From positions 36,943,759 through 37,007,758 of the forward strand of contig CAIIXF020000009.1 in assembly GCA_903813345.2 (NCBI GenBank): a stretch of DNA of 64,000 nt, in the 5' to 3' direction. Below are positions 12,201 through 27,200 of this stretch, piece after piece. The stretch comes from Owenia fusiformis (taxonomy: Eukaryota > Annelida > Polychaeta > Sabellida > Oweniidae). Position numbers and translations under genes: made by a program. Every line of letters begins with the position of its first letter. Position 1 is the first letter of the stretch. The notes under the pieces are model-generated. The model saw only the letters and a program-made list of their open reading frames with translations, ran no database searches and was not told where the DNA came from.

Positions 12201-15200
12201 TGAAAAACAGTGGCATTGTGTTCATATACATCCACCTCCATGCTGTCATCTTCTCCCACATGTGTCTCACTAGAGTTCACTCCCTGAAAAACAGTGGCAT
12301 TGTGTTCATATACATCCACCTCCATGCTGTCATCTTCTTCATGTGTCTCACTAGAGTTCACTCCCTGAAAAACAGTGGCATTGTGTTCATATACATCCAC
12401 CTCCATGCTGTCATCTTCTCCCACATGTGTCTCATTAGAGTTCACTTCCTGAAAAACAGTGGTATTGTGTTCATATACATCCACCTCCATGCTGTCATCT
12501 TCTCCCACATGTGTCTCACAAGAGTTCACTCCCTGAAAAACAGTGGTATTGTGTTCATATACATCCACCTCCATGCTGTCATCTTCTCCCACATGCGTCT
12601 CACTAGAGTTCACTCCCTGAAAAACAGTGGTATTGTGTTCATATACATCCACCTCCATGCTGTCATCTTCTCCCACATGTGTCTCACTAGAGTTCACTCC
12701 CTGAAAAACAGTGGTATTGTGTTCATATACATCCACCTCCATGCTGTCATCTTCTCCCACATGCGTCTCACTAGAGTTCACTCCCTGAAAAACAGTGGTA
12801 TTGTGTTCATATACATCCACCTCCATGCTGTCATCTTCTCCCACATGTGTCTCACTAGAGTTCACTCCCTGAAAAACAGTGGTATTGTGTTCATATACAT
12901 CCACCTCCATGCTGTCATCTTCTCCCACATGCGTCTCACTAGAGTTCACTCCCTGAAAAACAGTGGCATTGTGTTCATATACATTCACCTCCATGCTGTC
13001 ATCTTCTCCCACATGTGTCTCACTAGAGTTCACTCCCTGAAAAACAGTGGCATTATGTTCATATACATCCACCTCAGTGCTGTCTTCTCCATGTGTCTCA
13101 CTAGAGTTCACTCCCTGAAAAACAGTGGTATTGTGTTCATATACATCCACCTCCATGCTGTCATCTTCTCCCACATGTGTGTCACTAGAGTTCAATCCCT
13201 GAAAAACAGTGGCATTGTGTTCATATACATCCACCTCCATGCTGTCATCTTCTCCCACATGTGTCTCACTAGAGTTCACTCCCTGAAAAACAGTGGCATT
13301 GTGTTCATATACATCCACCTCCATGCTGTCATCTTCTCCCACATGCGTCTCAATAGAGTTCACTTCCTGAAAAACAGTGGCATTGTGTTCATATACATCC
13401 ACCTCCATGCTGTCATCTTCTCCCACATGTGTCTCAATAGAGTTCACTTCCTGAAAAACAGTGGTATTGTGTTGATATACATCCACCTCCATGCTGTCAT
13501 CTTCTCCCACATGCGTCTCACTAGAGTTCACTTCCTGAAAAACAGTGGCATTGTGTTCATATACATCCACCTCCATGCTGTCATCTTCTCCATGTGTCTC
13601 ATTAGAGTTCACTCCCTGAAAAACAGTGGGATTTTGTTCATATACATCCACCTACATGATGTCATCTTCTCCCACATGCGTCTCACTAGAGTTCACTCCC
13701 TGAAAAACAGAAGCACTCTGTTCATATACATCCACCTCCATGCTCTCATCTTCTCCTACATGTGTCTTACTAGAGTTCACTCCCTGAAAAACAGTGCCAT
13801 TGTGTTCATATACATCCACCTCCATGCTGTCATCTTCTCCATGTGTCTCACTAGAGTTCACTCCCTGAAAAACAGAAGCACTCTGTTCATATACATCCAC
13901 TTCCATGCTGTCATCTTCTCCCACATGCGTCTCATTAGAGTTCACTCCCTGAAAAACAGAAACACTCTGTTCATATACATCCACCTCCATGCTGTCATCT
14001 TCTCCTACATGTGTCTTACTAGAGTTCACTCCCTGAAAAACAGTGGCATTGTGTTCATATATCCACCTCCATGCTGTCATCTTCTCCATGTGTCTCACTA
14101 GAATTCACTCCCTGAAAAACAGAAGCACTCTGTTCATATACACCCACTTCCATACTGTCATCTTCTCCCACATGCGTCTCATTAGAGTTCACTCCCTGAA
14201 AAACAGAAACATTGTGTTCATATACATCCACCTCCATGCTGTTATCTTCTTCATGTGTCTCACTAGAGTTCACTCCCTGAAAAACAGTGGCATTTTGTTC
14301 ATATACATCCACTTCCATGCTGTCATCTTCTCCCACATGCGTCTCACTCGAGTTCACTCCCTGAAAAACAGAAACATTGTGTTCATATACATCCACCTCC
14401 ATGCTGTCATCTTCTCCATGTGTCTCACTAGAGTTTAATCCCTGAAAAACAGTGGCATTGTGTTCATATACATCCACCTCCATGCTGTCATCTTCTTCAT
14501 GTGTCTCACTAGAGTTCACTCCCTGAAAAACAGTGGCATTGTGTTCATATACATCCACCTCCATGCTGTCATCTTCTCTTACATGTGTCTCATTAGAGTT
14601 CACTCCCTGAAAAACAGAAACATTGTGTTCATATACATCCACCTCCATGCTGTCTTCTTCTCCCACATGCGTCTCATTAGAGTTCACTCCCTGAAAAACA
14701 GGAACATTGAGTTCATATACATCCACCTCCATGCTGTCATCTTCTTCATGTGTCTCACTAGAGTTCACTCCCTGAAAAACAGTGGCATTGTGTTCATATA
14801 CATCCACTTCCATGCTGTCATCTTCTCCCACATGCGTCTCATTAGAGTTCACTCCCTGAAAAACAGAAACATTGTGTTCATATACATCAACCTCCATGCT
14901 GTCATCTTCTTCATGTGTCTCACTAGAGTTCACTCCTTGAAAAACAGAAACACTCTGTTCATATACATCCACTTCCATGCTGTCATCTTCTCCCACATGC
15001 GTCTCATTAGAGTTCACTCCCTGAAAAACAGAAACACTCTGTTCATATACATCAACCTCCATGCTGTCATCTTCTTCATGTGTCTCACTAGAGTTCACTC
15101 CCTGAAAAACAGTGGCATTGTGTTCATATACATCCACCTCCATGCTGTCATCTTCTCCCACATGCGTCTCACTAGAGTTCACTTCCTGAAAAACAGTGGC

Positions 15201-18200
15201 ATTGTGTTCATATACATCCACCTCCATGCTGTCATCTTCTCCCACATGTGTCTCACTAGAGTTCACTCCCTGAAAAACAGTGGTATTGTGTTCATATACA
15301 TCCACCTCCATGCTGTCATCTTCTCCCACATGCGTCTCACTAGAGTTCACTCCCTGAAAAACAGTGGCATTGTGTTCATATACATCCACCTCCATGCTGT
15401 CATCTTCTCCCACATGTGTCTCACTAGAGTTCACTCCCTGAAAAACAGTGGCATTATGTTCATATACATCCACCTCAGTGCTGTCTTCTCCATGTGTCTC
15501 ACTAGAGTTCACTCCCTGAAAAACAGTGGTATTGTGTTCATATACATCCACCTCCATGCTGTCATCTTCTCCCACATGTGTCTCACTAGAGTTCAATCCC
15601 TGAAAAACAGTGGCATTATGTTCATATACATCCACCTCCATGCTGTCATCTTCTCCCACATGTGTCTCACTAGAGTTCACTCCCTGAAAAACAGTGGCAT
15701 TGTGTTCATATACATCCACCTCCATGCTGTCATCTTCTCCCACATGCGTCTCAATAGAGTTCACTTCCTGAAAAACAGTGGCATTGTGTTCATATACATC
15801 CACCTCCATGCTGTCATCTTCTCCATGTGTCTCACTAGAGTTCACTCCCTGAAAAACAGTGGCATTGTGTTCATATACATCCACCTCCATGCTGTCATCT
15901 TCTCCCACATGCGTCTCAATAGAGTTCACTTCCTGAAAAACAGTGGCATTGTGTTCATATACATCCACCTCCATGCTGTCATCTTCTCCCACATGTGTCT
16001 CACTAGAGTTCAATCCCTGAAAAACAGTGGCATTGTGTTCATATACATCCACCTCCATGCTGTCATCTTCTCCCACATGTGTCTTACTAGAGTTCACTCC
16101 CTGAAAAACAGTGGCATTGTGTTCATATACATCCACCTCCATGCTGTCATCTTCTCCCACATGCGTCTCAATAGAGTTCACTTCCTGAAAAACAGTGGTA
16201 TTGTGTTCATATACATCCACCTCCATGCTGTCATCTTCTCCCACATGCGTCTCACTAGAGTTCACTTCCTGAAAAACAGTGGCATTGTGTTCATATACAT
16301 CCACCTCCATGCTGTCATCTTCTCCATGTGTCTCATTAGAGTTCACTCCCTGAAAAACAGTGGCATTGTGTTCATATACATCCACCTACATGATGTCATC
16401 TTCTCCCACATGCGTCTCACTAGAGTTCACTCCCTGAAAAACAGAAGCACTCTGTTCATATACATCCACCTCCATGCTGTCATCTTCTCCTACATGTGTC
16501 TTACTAGAGTTCACTCCCTGAAAAACAGTGGCATTGTGTTCATATACATCCACCTCCATGCTGTCATCTTCTCCATGTGTCTCACTAGAGTTCACTCCCT
16601 GAAAAACAGAAGCACTCTGTTCATATACATCCACTTCCATGCTGTCATCTTCTCCCACATGCGTCTCATTAGAGTTCACTCCCTGAAAAACAGAAACACT
16701 CTGTTCATATACATCCACCTCCATGCTGTCATCTTCTCCTACATGTGTCTTACTAGAGTTCACTCTCTGAAAAACAGTGGCATTGTGTTCATATATATCC
16801 ACCTCCATGCTGTCATCTTCTCCATGTGTCTCACTAGAATTCACTCCCTGAAAAACAGAAGCACTCTGTTCATATACACCCACCTCCATGCTGTCATCTT
16901 CTCCTACATGTGTCTCACTAGAGTTCACTCCCTGAAAAACAGTGGCATTGTGTTCATATACATCCACCTCCATGCTGTCATCTTCTCCCACATGTGTCTC
17001 ATTAGAGTTCACTCCCTGAAAAACAAAACATTGTGTTCATATACATCCACCTCCATGCTGTCTTCTTCTCCCACATGCGTCTCATTAGAGTTCACTCCCT
17101 GAAAAACAGGAACATTGTGTTCATATACATCCACCTCCATGCTGTCATCTTCTCAATGTGCCTCACTAGAGTTCAATCCCTGAAAAACAGTGGCATTGTG
17201 TTCATATACATCCACCTCCATGCTGTCATCTTCTTCATGTGTCTCACTAGAGTTCACTCCCTGAAAAACAGTGGCATTGTGTTCATATACATCCACCTCC
17301 ATGCTGTCATCTTCTCCCACATGTGTCTCACTAGAGTTCACTCCCTGAAAAACAGTGGCATTGTGTTCATATACATCCACCTCCATGCTGTCATCTTCTT
17401 CATGTGTCTCACTAGAGTTCACTCCCTGAAAAACAGTGGCATTGTGTTCATATACATCCACCTCCATGCTGTCATCTTCTCCCACATGTGTCTCATTAGA
17501 GTTCACTTCCTGAAAAACAGTGGTATTGTGTTCATATACATCCACCTCCATGCTGTCATCTTCTCCCACATGTGTCTCACAAGAGTTCACTCCCTGAAAA
17601 ACAGTGGTATTGTGTTCATATACATCCACCTCCATGCTGTCATCTTCTCCCACATGCGTCTCACTAGAGTTCACTCCCTGAAAAACAGTGGTATTGTGTT
17701 CATATACATCCACCTCCATGCTGTCATCTTCTCCCACATGTGTCTCACTAGAGTTCACTCCCTGAAAAACAGTGGTATTGTGTTCATATACATCCACCTC
17801 CATGCTGTCATCTTCTCCCACATGCGTCTCACTAGAGTTCACTCCCTGAAAAACAGTGGCATTGTGTTCATATACATCCACCTCCATGCTGTCATCTTCT
17901 CCCACATGTGTCTCACTAGAGTTCACTCCCTGAAAAACAGTGGCATTATGTTCATATACATCCACCTCAGTGCTGTCTTCTCCATGTGTCTCACTAGAGT
18001 TCACTCCCTGAAAAACAGTGGTATTGTGTTCATATACATCCACCTCCATGCTGTCATCTTCTCCCACATGTGTCTCACTAGAGTTCAATCCCTGAAAAAC
18101 AGTGGCATTGTGTTCATATACATCCACCTTAATGCTGTCATCTTCTCCCACATGTGTCTCACTAGAGTTCACTCCCTGAAAAACAGTGGCATTGTGTTCA

Positions 18201-21200
18201 TATACATCCACCTCCATGCTGTCATCTTCTCCCACATGCGTCTCAATAGAGTTCACTTCCTGAAAAAGAGTGGCATTGTGTTCATATACATCCACCTCCA
18301 TGCTGTCATCTTCTCCCACATGTGTCTCAATAGAGTTCACTTCCTGAAAAACAGTGGTATTGTGTTCATATACATCCACCTCCATGCTGTCATCTTCTCC
18401 CACATGCGTCTCACTAGAGTTCACTTCCTGAAAAACAGTGGCATTGTGTTCATATACATCCACCTCCATGCTGTCATCTTCTCCATGTGTCTCATTAGAG
18501 TTCACTCCCTGAAAAACAGTGGGATTTTGTTCATATACATCCACCTACATGATGTCATCTTCTCCCACATGCGTCTCACTAGAGTTCACTCCCTGAAAAA
18601 CAGAAGCACTCTGTTCATATACATCCACCTCCATGCTGTCATCTTCTCCTACATGTGTCTTACTAGAGTTCACTCCCTGAAAAACAGTGGCATTGTGTTC
18701 ATATACATCCACCTCCATGCTGTCATCTTCTCCATGTGTCTCACTAGAGTTCACTCCCTGAAAAACAGAAGCACTCTGTTCATATACATCCACTTCCATG
18801 CTGTCATCTTCTCCCACATGCATCTCATTAGAGTTCACTCCCTGAAAAACAGAAACACTCTGTTCATATACATCCACCTCCATGCTGTCATTTTCTCCTA
18901 CATGTGTCTTACTAGAGTTCACTCCCTGAAAAACAGTGGCATTGTGTTCATATATATCCACCTCCATGCTGTCATCTTCTCCATGTGTCTCACTAGAATT
19001 CACTCCCTGAAAAACAGAAGCACTCTGTTCATATACACCCACCTCCATGCTGTCATCTTCTCCTACATGTGTCTCACTAGAGTTCACTCCCTGAAAAACA
19101 GTGGCATTGTGTTCATATACATCCACCTCCATGCTGTCATCTTCTCCCACATGTGTCTCATTAGAGTTCACTCCCTGAAAAACAAAACATTGTGTTCATA
19201 TACATCCACCTCCATGCTGTCTTCTTCTCCCACATGCGTCTCATTAGAGTTCACTCCCTGAAAAACAGGAACATTGTGTTCATATACATCCACCTCCATG
19301 CTGTCATCTTCTCAATGTGCCTCACTAGAGTTCAATCCCTGAAAAACAGTGGTATTGTGTTCATATACATCCACCTCCATGCTGTCATCTTCTCCCACAT
19401 GTGTCTCACTAGAGTTCAATCCCTGAAAAACAGTGGCATTTTGTTCATATACATCCACCTCCATGATGTCATCTTCTCCAACATGCGTCTCACTTGAGTT
19501 CACTCCCTGAAAAACAGAAACATTGTGTTCATATACATCCACCTCGATGCTGTCATCTTCTTCATGTGTCTCACTAGAGTTCACTCCCTGAAAAACAGTG
19601 GCATTGTGTTCATATACATCCACTTCCATACTGTCATCTTCTCCCACATGCGTCTCATTAGAGTTCACTCCCTGAAAAACAGAAACATTGTGTTCATATA
19701 CATCCACTTCCATACTGTCATCTTCTCCCACATGCGTCTCATTAGAGTTCACTCCCTGAAAAACAGAAACATTGTGTTCATATACATCCACCTCCATGCT
19801 GTCATCTTCTTCATGTGTCTCACTAGAGTTCACTCCCTGAAAAACAGTGGCATTTTGTTCATATACATCCACTTCCATGCTGTCATCTTCTCCCACATGC
19901 GTCTCACTCGAGTTCACTCCCTGAAAAACAGAAACATTGTGTTCATATACATCCACCTCCATGCTGTCATCTTCTCCATGTGTCTCACTAGAGTTTAATC
20001 CCTGAAAAACAGTGGCATTGTGTTCATATACATCCACCTCCATGCTGTCATCTTCTTCATGTGTCTCACTAGAGTTCACTCCCTGAAAAACAGTGGCATT
20101 GTGTTCATATACATCCACCTCCATGCTGTCATCTTCTCTTACATGTGTCTCATTAGAGTTCACTCCCTGAAAAACAGAAACATTGTGTTCATATACATCC
20201 ACCTCCATGCTGTCTTCTTCTCCCACATGCGTCTCATTAGAGTTCACTCCCTGAAAAACAGGAACATTGAGTTCATATACATCCACCTCCATGCTGTCAT
20301 CTTCTTCATGTGTCTCACTAGAGTTCACTCCCTGAAAAACAGTGGCATTGTGTTCATATACATCCACTTCCATGCTGTCATCTTCTCCCACATGCGTCTC
20401 ATTAGAGTTCACTCCCTGAAAAACAGAAACATTGTGTTCATATACATCAACCTCCATGCTGTCATCTTCTTCATGTGTCTCACTAGAGTTCACTCCTTGA
20501 AAAACAGAAACACTCTGTTCATATACATCCACTTCCATGCTGTCATCTTCTCCCACATGCGTCTCATTAGAGTTCACTCCCTGAAAAACAGAAACACTCT
20601 GTTCATATACATCAACCTCCATGCTGTCATCTTCTTCATGTGTCTCACTAGAGTTCACTCCCTGAAAAACAGTGGCATTGTGTTCATATACATCCACCTC
20701 CATGCTGTCATCTTCTCCATGTGTCTCATTAAAGTTCAATCCCTGAAAAACAGTGGCATTGTGTTCATATACATCCACCTCCATGTTGTCATCTTCTACA
20801 TGTGTCTCATTAGAGTTCACTCCCTGAAAAACAGTGGCATTGTGTTCATATACATCCACCTCAATGCTTTCATCTTCTCCTACATCTTACTAGAGTTAAA
20901 ATCAAAACTCATGATATTTCTCAAGGGGAACTAGGTGCAGAGGGATTTCCATCACAGCAAAATTGAATGAAATTGGTTATTTTTAAATTTCAACGGGTGC
21001 AGGATCCTTTCGTTTGAATGCATGGAAATGCCAGATGAAAATCTGATAATTGGTTAACATTGAACCATATTTGATCAGCATATATGGGTGCACTTTTTGG
21101 TGGTGACATAAAAATGATATTTTCAACACAGTGGCAATTTCAAGCGGTATTCAAAAGCTGCATTTAATGATTTCGAGACAATTCAACAACAAGGCATTAT

Positions 21201-24200
21201 TAAGATGCTCAATATTACCACCATTTGTTACAGACACCAACCGCCAGTTGCCAACCGCCGTCACTTTTTGGTGGTGACATAAAAATGATATTTTTCCACC
21301 AGTTAGGAAACTGCTGTATTTATTTAGACATCATATCTGTAAATACCATGGTAACTACAGAAAAGAGTAATTATAATGTGTTTACACATGTGTTTGTAAG
21401 TATCACTATAGTTAAAGTCCTTACCTTGAAATAGTGAGTTTTGCTGGCGATTGTCATACATACAGATAACAGCTTGTACAGACCACTCACAAGGGGCTGC
21501 CTGAAGTTAAAAAAAATACAGTATGTCACTTTTAAATTCTTTATAAAAATTGCATCCATGTAACTTGGGCTTCGGTAGTGGAGCAATTAATCTTTTAGTT
21601 GGGGGGTTAGGTCTGTCTTTCTCTGATTTGGAATGGTGAAAAGCTTAATTACACTTAATACTGTGTCTTGTATAAAGATTCAAAGAAGTGATATGTACAT
21701 AGAAAACATTGATATTACATTACAATGAATTCTTGGTGGATTTTTTAAACCCAGTGCAATATATGACAAGCTGACTTGACAGGGTCATGTCCTCGTTATA
21801 GGGGCAGTAATCTAGTATAAATTGAAGTAAACTACAAAATAGCCTAAAACTGAAAACCTTTTTAGCTGTATGATCATAATGTTAAATAATGATTGCAGGC
21901 TCTGTTTATTAAATGGCAAGTATCAAAACTTACTTGGTGGAAAGAATGATGATATCTTGGCCAAATACTAGCACCCAACTTGTGAATAGCTCACACTGCT
22001 TCTCAGGTAGCATATCTCTGCAATATATAATCATTCTCACATGACGCACCAAAATGCCTGACATTTTATCATATGACTTGTGAATAGCTCACACTGCTTC
22101 TCAGGTAGCATATCTCTGCAATATATAATCATTCTCACATGACTCACCAGAATGCCTCACATTTTATCATATGACTTGTGAATAGCTCACACTGCTTCTC
22201 AGGTAGCATATCTCTGCAATATATAATCATTCTCACATGACGCACCAAAATGCCTCACATTTTATCATATGACTTGTGAATAGCTCACACTGCTTCTCAG
22301 GTAGCATATCTCTGCAACATATAATCATTCCCACATGACTCACCAGAATGCGTCACATTTTATCATATGACTTGTGAATAGCTCACACTGCTTCTCAGGT
22401 AGCATATCTCTGCAATATATAATCATTCCCACATGACTCACCAGAATGCGTCACATTTTATCATATGACTTGTGAATAGCTCACACTGCTTCTCAGGTAG
22501 CATATCTCTGCAATATATAATCATTCTCACATGACTCACCAGAATGCCTCACATTTTATCATATGACTTGTGAATAGCTCACACTGCTTCTCAGGTAGCA
22601 TATCTCTGCAATATATAATCATTCTCACATGACACACCAAAATGCCTCACATTTTATCATATGACTTGTGAATAGCTCACAATGCTTCTCAGGTAGCATA
22701 TCTCTGCAATATATAATCATTCCCACATGACTCACCAGAATGCCTCACATTTTATCATATGACTTAAGAATAGCTCACACTGCTTCTCAGGTAGCATATC
22801 TCTGCAACATATAATCATTCCCACATGACTCACCAGAATGCGTCACATTTTATCATATGACTTGTGAATAGCTCACACTGCTTCTCAGGTAGCATATCTC
22901 TGCAATATATAATCATTCTCACATGACTCACCAGAATGCCTCACATTTTATCATATGACTTAAGAATAGCTCACACTGCTTCTCAGGTAGCATATCTCTG
23001 CAATATATAATCATTCTCACATGATTCACCAGAATGCCTCACATTTTATCATATGACTTGTGAATAGCTCACACTGCTTCTCAGGTAGCATATCTCTGTA
23101 ATATATAATCATTCTCACATGACGCACCAAAATGCCTCACATTTTATCATATGACTTGTGAATAGCTCACACTGCTTCTCAGGTAGCATATCTCTGCAAT
23201 ATATAATCATTCCCACATGACTCACCAGAATGCCTCACATTTTATCATATGACTTGTGAATAGCTCACACTGCTTCTCAGGTAGCATATCTCTGCAATAT
23301 ATAATCATTCCCACATGACTCACCAGAATGCGTCACATTTTATCATATGACTTGTGAATAGCTCACACTGCTTCTCAGGTAGCATATCTCTGCAATATAT
23401 AATCATTCTCACATGACTCACCAGAATGCCTCACATTTTATCATATGACTTGTGAATAGCTCACACTGCTTCTCAGGTAGCATATCTCTGCAATATATAA
23501 TCATTCTCACATGACTCACCAGAATGCCTCACATTTTATCATATGACTTGTGAATAGCTCACACTGCTTCTCAGGTAGCATATCTCTGCAATATATAATC
23601 ATTCTCACATGACGCACCAAAATGCCTGACATTTTATCATATGACTTGTGAATAGCTCACACTGCTTCTCAGGTAGCATATCTCTGCAATATATAATCAT
23701 TCCCACATGACTCACCAAAATGCCTCACATTTTATCATATGACTTGTGAATAGCTCACACTGCTTCTCAGGTAACATATCTCTGCAATATATAATCATTC
23801 TCACATGACTCACCAGAATGCCTCACATTTTATCATATGACTTGTGAATAGCTCACACTGCTTCTCAGGTAGCATATCTCTGCAATATATAATCATTCCC
23901 ACATGACTCACCAGAATGCCTCACATTTTATCATATGACTTGTGAATAGCTCACACTGCTTCTCAGGTAGCATATCTCTGCAATATATAATCATTCCCAC
24001 ATGACTCACCAGAATGCCTGACATTTTATCATATGACTTGTGAATAGCTCACACTGCTTCTCAGGTAGCATATCTCTGCAATATATAATCATTCCCACAT
24101 GACTCACCAAAATGCCTCACATTTTATCATATGACTTGTGAATAGCTCACACTGCTTCTCAGGTAGCATATCTCTGCAATATATAATCATTCCCACATGA

Positions 24201-27200
24201 CTCACCAGAATGCCTGACATTTTATCATATGACTTGTGAATAGCTCACACTGCTTCTCAGGTAGCATATCTCTGCAATATATAATCATTCCCACATGACT
24301 CACCAGAATGCCTCACATTTTATCATATGACTTGTGAATAGCTCACACTGCTTCTCAGGTAGCATATCTCTGCAATATATAATCATTCCCACATGACTCA
24401 CCAGAATGCCTGACATTTTATCATATGACTTGTGAATAGCTCACACTGCTTCTCAGGTAGCATATCTCTGCAATATATAATCATTCCCACATGACTCACC
24501 AAAATGCCTCACATTTTATCATATGACTTGTGAATAGCTCACACTGCTTCTCAGGTAACATATCTCTGCAATATATAATCATTCTCACATGACGCACCAA
24601 AATGCCTGACATTTTATCATATGACTTGTGAATAGCTCACACTGCTTCTCAGGTAGCATATCTCTGCAACATATAATCATTCTCACATGATTCACCAGAA
24701 TGCCTCACATTTTATCATATGACTTGTGAATAGCTCACACTGCTTCTCAGGTAGCATATCTCTGCAATATATAATCATTCTCACATGATTCACCAGAATG
24801 CGTCACATTTTATCATATGACTTGTGAATAGCTCACACTGCTTCTCAGGTAGCATATCTCTGCAATATATAATCATTCCCACATGACTCACCAGAATGCG
24901 TCACATTTTATCATATGACTTGTGAATAGCTCACACTGCTTCTCAGGTAGCATATCTCTGCAATATATAATCATTCTCACATGACTCACCAGAATGCCTC
25001 ACATTTTATCATATGACTTAAGAATAGCTCACACTGCTTCTCAGGTAGCATATCTCTGCAATATATAATCATTCCCACATGACTCACCAGAATGCGTCAC
25101 ATTTTATCATATGACTTGTGAATAGCTCACACTGCTTCTCAGGTAGCATATCTCTGCAATATATAATCATTCTCACATGACTCACCAGAATGCCTCACAT
25201 TTTATCATATGACTTGTGAATAGCTAACACTGCTTCTCAGGTAGCATATCTCTGCAATATATAATCATTCCCACATGGCTCACCAGAATGCCTCACATTT
25301 TATCATATGACTTCGACTTGTGAATAGCTCACACTGCTTCTCAGGTAGCATATCTCTGCAATATATAATCATTCTCACATGACGCACCAAAATGCCTCAC
25401 ATTTTATCATATGACTTGTGAATAGCTCACACTGCTTCTCAGGTAGCATATCTCTGCAATATATAATCATTCTCACATGACTCACCAGAATGCCTCACAT
25501 TTTATCATATGACTTGTGAATAGCTCACACTGCTTCTCAGGTAGCATATCTCTGCAATATATAATCATTCTCACATGACTCACCAGAATGCGTCACATTT
25601 TATCATATGACTTGTGAATAGCTCACACTGCTTCTCAGGTAGCATATCTCTGCAATATATAATCATTCTCACATGACTCACCAGAATGCGTCACATTTTA
25701 TCATATGACTTGTGAATAGCTCACACTGCTTCTCAGGTAGCATATCTCTGCAATATATAATCATTCTCACATGACTCACCAGAATGCGTCACATTTTATC
25801 ATATGACTTAAGAATAGCTCACACTGCTTCTCAGGTAGCATATCTCTGCAATATATAATCATTCTCACATGACTCACCAGAATGCGTCACATTTTATCAT
25901 ATGACTTGTGAATAGCTCACACTGCTTCTCAGGTAGCATATCTCTGCAATATATAATCATTCTCACATGACTCACCAGAATGCCTCACATTTTATCATAT
26001 GACTTGTGAATAGCTCACACTGCTTCTCAGGTAGCATATCTCTGCAATATATAATCATTCTCACATGACACACAAAAATGCCTCACATTTTATCATATGA
26101 CTTGTGAATAGCTCACAATGCTTCTCAGGTAGCATATCTCTGCAATATATAATCATTCCCACATGACTCACCAAAATGCCTCACATTTTATCATATGACT
26201 TAAGAATAGCTCACACTGCTTCTCAGGTAGCATATCTCTGCAATATATAATCATTCTCACATGACTCACCAGAATGCCTCACATTTTATCATATGACTTG
26301 TGAATAGCTCACACTGCTTCTCAGGTAGCATATCTCTGCAATATATAATCATTCCCACATGGCTCACCAGAATGCCTCACATTTTATCATATGACTTGTG
26401 AATAGCTCACACTGCTTCTCAGGTAGCATATCTCTGCAATATATAAGCATTCTCACATGACTCACCAGAATGCCTCACATTTTATCATATGACTTGTGAA
26501 TAGCTCACACTGCTTCTCAGGTAGCATATCTCTGCAACATATAATCATTCTCACATGACCCACCAGAATGTGTCACATGACTCATCAGAATGCGTCACAA
26601 TTTATCATATGACTTGAACAGAATCTAAACACATGAATAAAATCAGACAATTTTTTCAAACCTTACATCGGTCTACAATATATGATTTGAATTTGTTCTT
26701 GCCAAGTCAACTATTCCTCACCTGGTAAAGTCCACAAGATTGATGAAGATCTGGAAGTCTTTGGGTTTCCTTGCTTGTAGACCATGTGCAGGGTCAGAGG
26801 ACATTTCTTCTGAGGGTGAAGGTGTAGCAGCTCTATCAGATGGTCCAGCAACTGGCTCCTGAAATTAACAGTTACCTATAGAGGAGTCTCTCCATGATAT
26901 CTTAAATGGTTTGACATTTGAATATACAAGGGAATGTGGAATATCCTTTTTGCAACAATTATGTTGTCAATTCTGACTAAAAAAAGTCTCAGCTGGATAG
27001 AAACATAAACTGTTTAGTAAAGAAAATGTGAAATGCTTAAGAAATGTGTCTCTCATTAATGAAAAGTGCCTCTTTACCTCAAGTGTATTCTGAATTTCAG
27101 TCACTTTATTCGATGACAGGTCTAGTTTGTGGAGCATCCTCAAGATGGCACTGATCAATTCATCATAAATTGCACGTGTCATTGCATCACGTTCACTCAG

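Noticed and set aside
9388-20934. Very long plus-strand open frames (up to 884 codons) across the 84-bp array
   Set aside because: They are antisense shadows of a stop-free tandem unit. The minus-strand frame matches the PRKDC exon and has the splice signals.
21978-26590. A CRISPR-like array of regular repeats
   Set aside because: Units are contiguous with no unique spacers, the host is eukaryotic, and each unit is a copy of a splice acceptor and exon start.
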